A stretch of 6,801 bases of DNA from Cellvibrionales bacterium UBA1963 (GTDB lineage Bacteria; Pseudomonadota; Gammaproteobacteria; Pseudomonadales; UBA7434). Of the stretch, positions 1 through 6,519 are shown one piece after another; position 1 is the stretch's first letter, and the number at the start of each line of letters is the position of its first letter. The stretch spans positions 1-6,801 of the forward strand of contig DDED01000129.1 in assembly GCA_002336035.1 (NCBI GenBank). The letters are read 5' to 3'. Under the pieces are notes generated by a model. That model was not told where the DNA came from. It saw nothing but the letters and a program-made list of their open reading frames with translations, and made no database searches. The position numbers and the translations under genes were made by a program.

Positions 1-134
1 CCCGCATGACTAAAAGTACTCGCTAAAATCGAACTCAGGACTATCCATACCCTATTCACTGCGGGTCGTGGTATTACCTTGTGTAATAACGAGTTGCTGA
101 TCATCAATACATTGCCCCACGGTGGTTCCTAATT

Positions 135-180
135 CAGCCCTTTATTGGTTGATAAAGCGCCTATTTATTGGCTGTTTTTT
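135..180 (+). terminator. Weak terminator-like structure
   Basis: CAGCC (135-139) can pair with GGCTG (170-174), which is followed directly by six T (175-180). Inside it, CTTTAT (140-145) pairs perfectly with ATAAAG (152-157). The right-hand arm carries a 12-base unpaired stretch between the two stems, so the fold is imperfect. It lies just after the stop at 130-132 and could end transcription of whatever lies to the left of the window. This is an inference from base pairing only. Confidence 0.3.
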
Positions 181-275
181 GTCACTGTCTTTTTCGTTCA
201 GCTATCAATGAAAAAACAGTAGCTTTGGCACGCGTAAGTCAGTCACTTAAAGTGTAGTATAAATACCGAGATGGT

Positions 276-288
276 TGGTTATTAACCA
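276..288. promoter_or_regulatory. 13-bp perfect palindrome, possible operator
   Basis: TGGTTATTAACCA is a perfect inverted repeat (6+1+6). It starts 12 bp downstream of a TATAAA box (258-263), and about 180 bp before the response-regulator start. Its symmetry and place suggest a binding site for a dimeric regulator. OmpR-class regulators usually bind direct repeats, so a different protein may be involved. No matching second copy was seen upstream of the fad or bolA genes. Confidence 0.3.
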
Positions 289-347
289 TGTTTTATTTTC
301 AAACAGGCTTATTTGAGCTAAATCACTGATTAATATAACTTTATTAT

Positions 348-375
348 TTTAGTGAGCCATGTTTTCGTTTATAAT
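348..375 (+). promoter_or_regulatory. Candidate sigma70 promoter of the two-component operon
   Basis: TATAAT at 370-375 is an exact -10 consensus. With a 16-bp spacer the -35 would be TTTAGT (348-353), a poor match, so the promoter may need an activator. The predicted start near 382 leaves a leader of about 87 bases before the regulator ATG. A second -10-like box, TATAAA at 258-263, has no good -35 at normal spacing. Confidence 0.4.
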
Positions 376-468
376 CTCGAATGCAGCAGTGCAAATCGAT
401 TTTTTTAACGGCTGATGGCGAAGAATTGACGCTTATAACGACTCTTTTTATTTGATTGGACAGCATTT

Positions 469-1155
469 ATGCATATTTTATTGATTGAAGATGACCCCAG
501 TGTGGCTAGTTTTGTTGAGAAAGGATTTATCGATAAAGGTCAGTTAGTCACTCATGCAGCGACCGGTATTGATGGTTTAGGCATGGCAAAAGATGAAGAT
601 TATGACGCCATTATTGTCGACAGGATGCTACCCGAACTTGATGGTCTTACAATCATCGAGGCTTTGCGAAATGAAAAAGACAATACACCCATATTGGTGC
701 TGAGTGCCTTAGGTGAAGTGAGCGATCGTATTGATGGTTTAAAAGTTGGTGCCGATGATTACTTAGTGAAGCCATTCGATTTTGAAGAACTGTATACTCG
801 TATTGAGGTGTTGGTCAGGCGTCGAGATATTGATGCTCCAGTGACGAGATTAAAAGTCGCAGATTTAGAATTAGACTTATTAGCACATGAGGCGAGACGT
901 GCCGGCCAAAAATTATTACTCCAGCCCAGAGAGTTCCGTCTACTTGAATACTTGATGCGTCATGCAGGGCAAATTGTGACGAGAACGATGCTTCTCGAGA
1001 ATGTATGGGATTATCACTTTGATCCGCAAACAAATGTTATTGATGTCCATATCAGTCGTCTCAGGCAAAAAATTGACAAAGAGTTTGATACCCAGTTGCT
1101 TCTTACTGTTAGGGGTTCTGGTTATGTATTGAATGATCCAGATAAAGCGCTGTAA
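469..1155 (+). CDS. OmpR/PhoB-family response regulator
   Basis: Cytoplasmic DNA-binding regulator of a two-component system. The partner kinase is encoded 48 bp downstream. The receiver domain covers residues 1-118: acidic pocket E7-D8-D9, phospho-acceptor D51 in the IIVDRMLP motif, switch S79 and conserved K101 in VKPF. The OmpR-type winged helix covers about 125-222, with QPREF, the LLENVWDY helix and the VIDVHISRLRQKID recognition region, then the wing motif RGSGYVL. At 228 aa it has the normal family length and every key residue is present, so it should be functional. The ribosome binding site is weak (TTGGACAG about 5 bases upstream), but the ATG begins exactly at the first receiver strand. 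The helix sequence resembles regulators paired with HAMP sensor kinases of the metal/stress type (CusR/QseB-like group). The actual signal and targets cannot be read from the sequence. Confidence 0.95.
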   Translation: MHILLIEDDPSVASFVEKGFIDKGQLVTHAATGIDGLGMAKDEDYDAIIVDRMLPELDGLTIIEALRNEKDNTPILVLSALGEVSDRIDGLKVGADDYLVKPFDFEELYTRIEVLVRRRDIDAPVTRLKVADLELDLLAHEARRAGQKLLLQPREFRLLEYLMRHAGQIVTRTMLLENVWDYHFDPQTNVIDVHISRLRQKIDKEFDTQLLLTVRGSGYVLNDPDKAL

Positions 1156-1203
1156 CTTTTTTATCTTAAAGCGGCCGAAATATTTATTATTTTTGGATGA
1201 AAC

Positions 1204-2634
1204 ATGATTTTAACAAAAATATTAAGTAGTTATACCTTTCGTGCCGCGCTGGCAACTGTGCTTGGAATAAGTATTGTTGTTCTCATGGTTATGCTGTTTC
1301 TTTACACTTTATTTTCGTATAACTATTTCAACGATGTCCATGAAGGCTTGTCCAGCGAACTCAATGAATTGAGTATGGCTTATGAGCATGGCGGTGTCGT
1401 TGCTGCCAATCATTTTATCGATCAGCGCAGACAACAATTCCATGTTGTTCAGTTTGCCTACGTAATAGCTGATTTAAATTTAAACAAAATATCTGGAAAC
1501 TTAAACGATTGGCCTGAATATCGAGAGTACGGCGATGGCTGGTTGAATTTTGAAATGGGTGTGCTGCAAGGTGAGAATTTCTCTCCTGAGCAAGATTTTG
1601 TTGCTGTGACCCAAAAGATGTTCGATGGCAATCATCTGCTTGTTGCACGAAGTGATGTCGAGGTCTTAGCTTATGTCAGTTTTGTTATTGGTATTCTCGT
1701 TAGAGGTTTTATTGTCACTGTTGTACTTGGAACCGTCGCTGCGTTTATTGTGACTTGGGAATTTCAGCGACGACTAGATAATATTAACCGATCAATTAAA
1801 ACCATTATGGCTGGCGATCTGTCTACTCGTCTTAAAATAAGCAAGTTGCCACGTGATGAGGGCAGCGAACTACAGCAGTTAGCAATTAACTTAAACACCA
1901 TGCTGAATCGCATTCAAGATTTAATGGACGGTGTTAAGCAAGTCTCCGATAATATTGCACATGATTTAAGAACGCCCTTGACTCGACTTAGAAATGATTT
2001 GGTTTCTTTTCAACAACAATGCTCCGCCGATCAATTCAGTAAGGTTGAATCTCTGATCTTAGAAGCGGATGAGATGTTAGCAACCTTCAACTCCTTGCTT
2101 CGTATTGCTCGTATTGAATTAGGGGAGACTCGCACTGAAAAGATTAGCCTGGCATTAGATAAGTTAATCACTGATGTTGTTGACCTTTATGAGCCACTTG
2201 CCTCAGAAAAAGAGATAGATTTACAGTTACAAATCTTCCCTGTTGAATGCGTTGCTGATCGCAATTTACTGTTTCAAGCTTGCGCAAATATAGTTGATAA
2301 CGCAATCAAATATACCCCAGCAGGAGGGCATGTTCACGTTGTGTTATCGCAAGGCGATAAGTATGGCATTGCTCGCCAAGAAAGCGGCAGCTTTGCTCAA
2401 GGCGCGACGGTTACGCTTAGCGTTATTGACAGTGGTTGTGGAATTGACCAAAGTAACTATAAAAAAGTATTGCAGCGATTTTATCGAGAAGAAAGCAGTC
2501 GCAGCCAACAGCCAGGGAACGGTTTAGGCTTAAGTCTTGTTGCAGCTGTCGCTAAATTGCATGATTTTCAGTTGGTATTCCAGTCGAACAATCCCGGCTT
2601 GCAGGTACATCTGTATATGGCTAGTTCACCGTGA
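1204..2634 (+). CDS. Membrane sensor histidine kinase, HAMP-HisKA-HATPase
   Basis: Inner-membrane sensor kinase, expected to phosphorylate D51 of the upstream regulator. Order of parts: short cytoplasmic N-terminus; first membrane helix about 14-37; periplasmic region about 38-156; second membrane helix about 157-185; HAMP linker about 187-240; HisKA dimerisation domain with phospho-acceptor H253 in HDLRTP; HATPase domain about 345-472. The ATPase motifs are intact: N-box N362-IVDN-366, G1 box DSGCG starting at D409, F-box region QRFYRE, and G2 box GNGLGL 438-443. The periplasmic part matches no named sensor fold that I recognise, but has a GNL..WP....GW signature near 98-113. Between the N-box and the G1 box there is a somewhat long polar loop (about 383-398). 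A GGATG ribosome site (1195-1199) precedes the ATG by 4 bases. The gene is co-transcribed with the regulator. Its ligand is unknown. Confidence 0.93.
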   Translation: MILTKILSSYTFRAALATVLGISIVVLMVMLFLYTLFSYNYFNDVHEGLSSELNELSMAYEHGGVVAANHFIDQRRQQFHVVQFAYVIADLNLNKISGNLNDWPEYREYGDGWLNFEMGVLQGENFSPEQDFVAVTQKMFDGNHLLVARSDVEVLAYVSFVIGILVRGFIVTVVLGTVAAFIVTWEFQRRLDNINRSIKTIMAGDLSTRLKISKLPRDEGSELQQLAINLNTMLNRIQDLMDGVKQVSDNIAHDLRTPLTRLRNDLVSFQQQCSADQFSKVESLILEADEMLATFNSLLRIARIELGETRTEKISLALDKLITDVVDLYEPLASEKEIDLQLQIFPVECVADRNLLFQACANIVDNAIKYTPAGGHVHVVLSQGDKYGIARQESGSFAQGATVTLSVIDSGCGIDQSNYKKVLQRFYREESSRSQQPGNGLGLSLVAAVAKLHDFQLVFQSNNPGLQVHLYMASSP

Positions 2635-2710
2635 GTATGTCATTGGGCCTTCATTCTTTTTTGGCTTTTCAACGCCTTGCAGATAACTAATTCTGGTGAA
2701 TAACTTAGGG

Positions 2711-2727
2711 CTTATTGATCGAATAAG
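2711..2727. other. Small hairpin after the kinase gene
   Basis: CTTATT (2711-2716) and AATAAG (2722-2727) form a perfect 6-bp stem around GATCG. It is not followed by a T-run, so it is not a standard intrinsic terminator. It lies 76 bases after the kinase stop, and could be a 3' end-stabilising stem or mean nothing. No better terminator was found between the kinase and the thiolase gene. Confidence 0.2.
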
Positions 2728-2769
2728 GCATGACAGACTATCGTTAATGGCCCTTGCCCTGTATTGCTA

Positions 2770-2797
2770 TTGAGAAAATCACTTGATTGGTTAGAAT
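2770..2797 (+). promoter_or_regulatory. Candidate sigma70 promoter of the beta-oxidation operon
   Basis: TTGAGA (2770-2775) and TAGAAT (2792-2797) each match the sigma70 consensus at five of six positions and are separated by 16 bp. Transcription would begin near 2804, giving a leader of about 82 bases. The 251-bp gap and this promoter suggest that the fad pair is transcribed apart from the two-component genes. No clear FadR- or PsrA-like palindrome was seen around it. Confidence 0.5.
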
Positions 2798-2885
2798 TTA
2801 AAACGGTTACCGAAAGTCAGCGCATACTGATTGTTCTCATCTGCTGGCTAAACTTAATTTCACTTTATGAACAGCAGACCCTCTT

Positions 2886-4088
2886 ATGACAACTGAAGCT
2901 TATATTTATGATGCGATCCGAACCCCTAGAGGTATCGGCAAGCCAGGAAAAGGCAGCCTTTTTGAGGTAAAGCCAATTGATCTGGTTACAAACCTTTTAG
3001 AGGCAATGAAGACGCGTAATGACTTGGATACGACCCAAGTTGATGACGTTATTATTGCTACTGGTGACCCGGTCAATGAACAGGGGTCAAATTTAGCTAA
3101 AACAGCGATTAATTATTCTAGCTGGGATTCAGTAACTACTGGTGCTCAAATCCATCGTTACTGTGCGGGCGCTTTAGATGCCGTGAACGTTAGTGCAGCT
3201 AAAGTAATGGCTGGAATGGAAGATTTAGTCTGTGGTGGCGGTGTTGAATCTCTCTCGCGTGTAGGGATGGGTGCGTCGGGTGGTGCTATTACTGATCCTG
3301 CCGTGCAAATGAAAAGTTTATTTATTTCCCAGGGCTTAGGTGCAGACCTTATGGCTTCACTCGATGGTTTTACTCGCGAGGATGTTGACCGCTATGCACT
3401 GATGTCTCAAGTGCGTGCTGCGCATGCTAGAGATAACGGCTATTTCAAATCATTAGTTCCTGTGGTTGACTTTAATGGCGTCACTATTCTTGATCATGAT
3501 GAGTTAATTCGTGCAACCAGTATGGACAGTCTAGCAAGCTTAAAACCATCTTTTAAAATGTTTAATGATTTTGGCCATGGTGATGTGGCGCGCTTGCGTT
3601 ATCCACAAGTTGAGGAGATCGATAACATTCACACGCCTGGGAATTCTTCAGGGATTGTTGATGGCGCAGGTCTTGTACTACTCGGTAATAAAGCGGCGGG
3701 CGACGCCCAGGGGCTTAAGCCTCGCGCGCGAATAGTAAGTTTTGCGACAACCGGTAGCGAGCCGACTATCATGCTTGCGGGCCCTGTGCCAGCGGCCCAG
3801 AAGGCATTAAAGAAAGCGGGCATGACAATTAATGATATTGACTTGGTTGAGCTCAATGAGGCGTTCGCTTCGGTAGTTTTACGTTTTCAGCGTGAATTAA
3901 ATGTTGAGGACGAACGCATTAATGTCAATGGTGGCGCTATTGCTATGGGGCATCCAATAGGCGCAACAGGGGCTATGATCTTGGGCGTATTGTTGGATGA
4001 ATTAGAGCGCCGTGATTTACGCACAGGTTTATGTACTTTGTGTGCTGCTGGCGGTATTGGTATTGCAACAATTATTGAGCGCGTCTAA
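2886..4088 (+). CDS. Acetyl-CoA C-acyltransferase (thiolase), trifunctional-enzyme beta subunit type
   Basis: Cleaves 3-ketoacyl-CoA with CoA to acetyl-CoA and a shortened acyl-CoA, the last step of beta-oxidation. The N-terminal thiolase domain runs about 5-265 and the C-terminal domain about 275-399. Nucleophile C93 lies in HRYCAGALDAV, NEAFA is at 324-328, H356 in GGAIAMGHPIGATGA, and acid/base C386 in CAAGGIG. All catalytic residues are present and the 400-aa length is complete. By recall, the opening (AIRTPRG, GSL.EVKP) and the end (NGGAIAMGHP, ATIIERV) closely resemble M. tuberculosis FadA, so the protein is probably the beta subunit of a complex with the next gene's product, rather than a biosynthetic PhaA. 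Gene order (thiolase first) resembles E. coli fadIJ, but FadI is longer. The ribosome site is weak. The ATG at 2886 begins at the first conserved strand. Chain-length preference cannot be judged, and the symbol is left blank because fadA and fadI usage conflicts. Confidence 0.93.
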   Translation: MTTEAYIYDAIRTPRGIGKPGKGSLFEVKPIDLVTNLLEAMKTRNDLDTTQVDDVIIATGDPVNEQGSNLAKTAINYSSWDSVTTGAQIHRYCAGALDAVNVSAAKVMAGMEDLVCGGGVESLSRVGMGASGGAITDPAVQMKSLFISQGLGADLMASLDGFTREDVDRYALMSQVRAAHARDNGYFKSLVPVVDFNGVTILDHDELIRATSMDSLASLKPSFKMFNDFGHGDVARLRYPQVEEIDNIHTPGNSSGIVDGAGLVLLGNKAAGDAQGLKPRARIVSFATTGSEPTIMLAGPVPAAQKALKKAGMTINDIDLVELNEAFASVVLRFQRELNVEDERINVNGGAIAMGHPIGATGAMILGVLLDELERRDLRTGLCTLCAAGGIGIATIIERV

Positions 4089-4145
4089 CTGAACATTTAA
4101 ACAGCGATGGTGTGTTTTTCATCATCAGCTTTACACACAGTAGTT

Positions 4146-4153
4146 AAGAGAGA
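4146..4153 (+). promoter_or_regulatory. Ribosome binding site of the hydratase/dehydrogenase gene
   Basis: AAGAGAGA lies 6 bases before the ATG at 4160 and supports that start. It is a much better site than the one before the thiolase gene, so the second cistron can be translated independently across the 71-bp gap. The gap also contains a loose GTGTGT/ACACAC stem (4110-4115 with 4133-4138) with no T-run. Confidence 0.6.
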
Positions 4154-4159
4154 ATATTA

Positions 4160-6313
4160 ATGGGCTATATCAGATTAGAAAAAGATAGTGACGGCATTAT
4201 CGATTTTATCTTTGATCAACCAGGTAAGACAGTTAATACCATGGGCGTCGATTACCAAGAAGCTATGGATACAGCCATGAGCGAGGTTAAGCGGCAAATT
4301 GCCGAGGGCGGTGTGACCGGTATTTATGTCAAGAGTGGAAAGCCTAAACAGTTTTTTGCGGGCGGTGATATCAAAGACATGCTTGAGATGGATCTTAATG
4401 TTGACGTAAAAGAAAAAACACGTATTTATAACGGTCTAATGGAAACGAAGCAACCGTTACGTGACTTGGAGTTATTAGGCGTACCCGTTGCTGTTGGTAT
4501 TAATGGCCCGGCAATGGGAGGTGGTTTTGAAATAGCATTATCCTGCCACCATCGAATTGCTTTAGAAGGTGTCGCTATGGGCTTACCTGAAGCGCAAATT
4601 GGTTTAATGCCTGGCGCAGGCGGCACTGTTCGCTTGACACGTTTACTCGGTATGCAACAAGCAATGCCTTTAATTGCACAAGGCAAGCGTCTATCCGCTA
4701 GTAAGGCGCTTGAAAAAGGCCTTATTCACGATACCGCTGAAAATGAGGAACAAATGGCTGAAAAGGCAAAGGCATGGATTAAAGCTAACCCTGATGCGAG
4801 GCAACCATGGGATACCGACGGCTATCAGATTCCTGGCGGCTTACCCGATGATGCCGCTAACCAAGGCTTTATTTTCTTCGGTCCTGCGGCAACGATGGGG
4901 CAAACAAAAAATCTTATGCCTGCACAAAATGCCATTTACTCCTGTATTGTTGACAGTGCTAGGGTTGATTTTGATACGGCGCAGAAAATTGAAGGTCGTT
5001 ATATGGTCAGTCTGTTATTGGATCAGACCGCCCGAAATATGATGACAACATTCTTTTTGCAGATGGAAGCCCTGAACCGAGGGGCTAACCGTCCTGCCGG
5101 TATTGAACGAACTGTATTTAAGAAAATAGGTATTCTTGGTGCCGGCCAAATGGGTGCAGGTATTGCTACTATGGCTGCCCAAAAAGGCATCGCTGTGGTT
5201 ATTAAAGATATCGACCAAATCCATGCTGATAAAGGTAAAGATTACGCCGCTAAGGTTTATGCTAAAAATAAACGGGTTGATGATGCACAGGCAGAAAAGT
5301 ATCTGTCACTCATCAGTGCTACGGATAACTACGCTGACTTGGCAGATTGTGAATTGATTATCGAAGCAGTATTTGAGGATCGTGCCATTAAGGCTGCTGT
5401 TACAGCTGACACAGAGGCTGTGATTGCGGCCAATGCTGTGTTTGCTTCAAATACATCGGCACTGCCAATAAGTGAACTGGCACAGGCCAGTACTAGAGTC
5501 GAAAACTTTATTGGTATGCACTTTTTTTCACCTGCGGAAAAGATGCCATTAGTGGAGATTATTTGTGGTGAGAAAACATCAGATAGTTCGTTAGCTAAGG
5601 CGTTTGATTTGGCGCAACAGTTAGGCAAAACCCCTATAGTCGTTAATGATGGGCCAGGATTCTTCACCTCAAGAACGATTGCCACCACGATCAGTCAAGG
5701 CGCTGAGATGGTCACAGAGGGTATAAATCCGGTGCTAATTGAGTCGGCTGCTCGTGATAACGGCGCGCCAGTAGGGCCGCTTGCTGCGATAGATGAAATT
5801 AGCCAACAAACGGCGTACAAAAACGGACTGCAAGCAAAAGAAGATGCCATCGCCCAAGGTAAGGGCTGGGTTGAAACCCCCGTCTCACAGTTGATTGATA
5901 GAATGGTCAACGAGTTTGATCGAAAAGGTAAAGTTCATGGTGCTGGCTATTACGAGTACCCAGAAGGGAAAAAGAAGCACATTTGGTCGGGTCTTGCTGC
6001 CGCTTACGCCAGCGAAGGTTTCACCGACATTCCGTATCAAGACATCAAAGACCGATTGTGGTTTTGTCAGAGTCTTGAGGCGGTTCGCTGCTTAGAAGAG
6101 GGCGTATTACGCAGCGTGGGCGATGCCAATATTGGTTCAATCATGGGCATTGGTTTTGCCGCTCAGACCGGTGGTGTGTTGCAAGCAATCAATGCTTACG
6201 GTCTATCGGCCTTCATAGAGCGAGCACGTGTTTTAGCCAAGCAATATGGCGCTGCTTTTGAGCCTCCGCAATCATTGATTGACAGAGAGGGCCGTGGCGA
6301 GCTTTTTCAGTAG
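4160..6313 (+). CDS. Bifunctional enoyl-CoA hydratase / 3-hydroxyacyl-CoA dehydrogenase (trifunctional-enzyme alpha subunit, FadB/FadJ-like)
   Basis: Catalyses the two middle steps of beta-oxidation: hydration of trans-2-enoyl-CoA, then NAD+-dependent oxidation of L-3-hydroxyacyl-CoA. The crotonase domain occupies about 1-190, with oxyanion-hole motif FFAGGDIK (65-72) and both catalytic glutamates, E124 (GGGFE) and E144 (GLPE). A linker runs about 190-318. The Rossmann domain starts near 320 with GAGQMG (327-332). The dehydrogenase site has H454 in GMHFFSP and E466 in PLVEII. C-terminal dehydrogenase domains follow (about 505-710), ending with GFAAQTGGVLQ. At 717 aa it is full length. Where short-chain dehydrogenases and E. 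coli FadB have Asn (VNR), this protein has S504 (TSR), as I recall for M. tuberculosis FadB; human HADHA has TTR. It should form a complex with the upstream thiolase, and the operon ends at the terminator just downstream. The names fadB and fadJ are both used for such genes, so the symbol is left blank. Confidence 0.95.
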   Translation: MGYIRLEKDSDGIIDFIFDQPGKTVNTMGVDYQEAMDTAMSEVKRQIAEGGVTGIYVKSGKPKQFFAGGDIKDMLEMDLNVDVKEKTRIYNGLMETKQPLRDLELLGVPVAVGINGPAMGGGFEIALSCHHRIALEGVAMGLPEAQIGLMPGAGGTVRLTRLLGMQQAMPLIAQGKRLSASKALEKGLIHDTAENEEQMAEKAKAWIKANPDARQPWDTDGYQIPGGLPDDAANQGFIFFGPAATMGQTKNLMPAQNAIYSCIVDSARVDFDTAQKIEGRYMVSLLLDQTARNMMTTFFLQMEALNRGANRPAGIERTVFKKIGILGAGQMGAGIATMAAQKGIAVVIKDIDQIHADKGKDYAAKVYAKNKRVDDAQAEKYLSLISATDNYADLADCELIIEAVFEDRAIKAAVTADTEAVIAANAVFASNTSALPISELAQASTRVENFIGMHFFSPAEKMPLVEIICGEKTSDSSLAKAFDLAQQLGKTPIVVNDGPGFFTSRTIATTISQGAEMVTEGINPVLIESAARDNGAPVGPLAAIDEISQQTAYKNGLQAKEDAIAQGKGWVETPVSQLIDRMVNEFDRKGKVHGAGYYEYPEGKKKHIWSGLAAAYASEGFTDIPYQDIKDRLWFCQSLEAVRCLEEGVLRSVGDANIGSIMGIGFAAQTGGVLQAINAYGLSAFIERARVLAKQYGAAFEPPQSLIDREGRGELFQ

Positions 6314-6324
6314 TTGATCCAATC

Positions 6325-6357
6325 ACAAAAAAACGGCCTTTATGGCCGTTTTTTTGT
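6325..6357 (+). terminator. Strong intrinsic terminator of the beta-oxidation operon
   Basis: A perfect 14-bp inverted repeat surrounds a TTTAT loop (6339-6343). The GC core is CGGCC/GGCCG, with seven A on the left (6327-6333) and seven T on the right (6349-6355). It begins 12 bases after the stop codon of the hydratase/dehydrogenase gene. Because the A-run mirrors the T-run, it could also stop transcription from the opposite strand. It separates the fad operon from bolA. Confidence 0.93.
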
Positions 6358-6417
6358 CTAAAGAACACTCTGATGCGCTTGCAAGCCGTTTTTTCAGCAC
6401 AATAGTTAATCCCTCGA

Positions 6418-6448
6418 TTGACGGGCTATACGCGCTTAGGTTTATAAT
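6418..6448 (+). promoter_or_regulatory. Candidate promoter of bolA
   Basis: TTGACG (6418-6423, five of six) and TATAAT (6443-6448, exact) lie between the fad terminator and bolA. The 19-bp spacer is longer than the optimum of 17, so basal strength may be modest or activator-dependent. The predicted start near 6455 gives a leader of about 65 bases. E. coli bolA uses a sigmaS/gearbox promoter. I cannot tell from this sequence which sigma factor acts here. Confidence 0.5.
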
Positions 6449-6459
6449 CATTGGCTTCG

Positions 6460-6488
6460 ACAGGCGATGAAAGACAATGATGGCCTGT
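6460..6488 (+). promoter_or_regulatory. Possible hairpin in the bolA leader
   Basis: ACAGGC (6460-6465) pairs perfectly with GCCTGT (6483-6488) around a 17-base loop, followed by a T-rich stretch (TTTTCTTTT, about 6488-6496). The shape resembles a weak attenuator or leader stem within the predicted bolA transcript. The stem is short and the loop large, so the folding energy may be marginal. Confidence 0.25.
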
Positions 6489-6519
6489 TTTCTTTTCGTT
6501 GCAATCATAAGAGAGTCTA

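Larger units (their letters stand above)
1..468. other. Non-coding leader upstream of the two-component operon
   Basis: No convincing gene is visible on either strand in these 468 bases. All three + frames meet a stop within the first 26 bases (11-13, 7-9 and 24-26), so a gene entering from the left would end there. One + frame then stays open from 10 to the TAA at 130-132, but it has no ATG and is also open antisense for about 27 codons, so it is at best a gene remnant. The part from about 240 onward is AT-rich and regulatory in character. It holds a palindrome (276-288), a second smaller one (321-331, AATCA-C-TGATT), and a perfect TATAAT at 370-375. Confidence 0.6.

Noticed and set aside
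225..263. TTGGCA (225-230) with TATAAA (258-263) as a promoter
   Set aside because: The spacer is 27 bp, far outside the functional range for sigma70.
2294..2527. 77-codon + strand frame inside the kinase gene
   Set aside because: It overlaps the HATPase motifs in the proper frame, and no independent start signal is present.
4110..4138. GTGTGT/ACACAC stem between the thiolase and hydratase genes
   Set aside because: The loop is long, there is no T-run and the stem is simple-sequence. It is not a terminator, and the two genes are best read as one operon.
4426..4686. 86-codon - strand frame
   Set aside because: It is antisense to the two catalytic glutamate motifs of the hydratase domain and is proline/isoleucine-rich, as expected of a shadow.
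4674..5042. 122-codon + strand frame inside the hydratase/dehydrogenase gene
   Set aside because: It is offset from the real frame, which encodes conserved crotonase and linker sequence. It has no ribosome site and no domain.
5329..5688. 119-codon open frame on the - strand
   Set aside because: It lies wholly inside the dehydrogenase half of the 717-aa gene, is antisense to conserved catalytic motifs, and is a codon-bias shadow.
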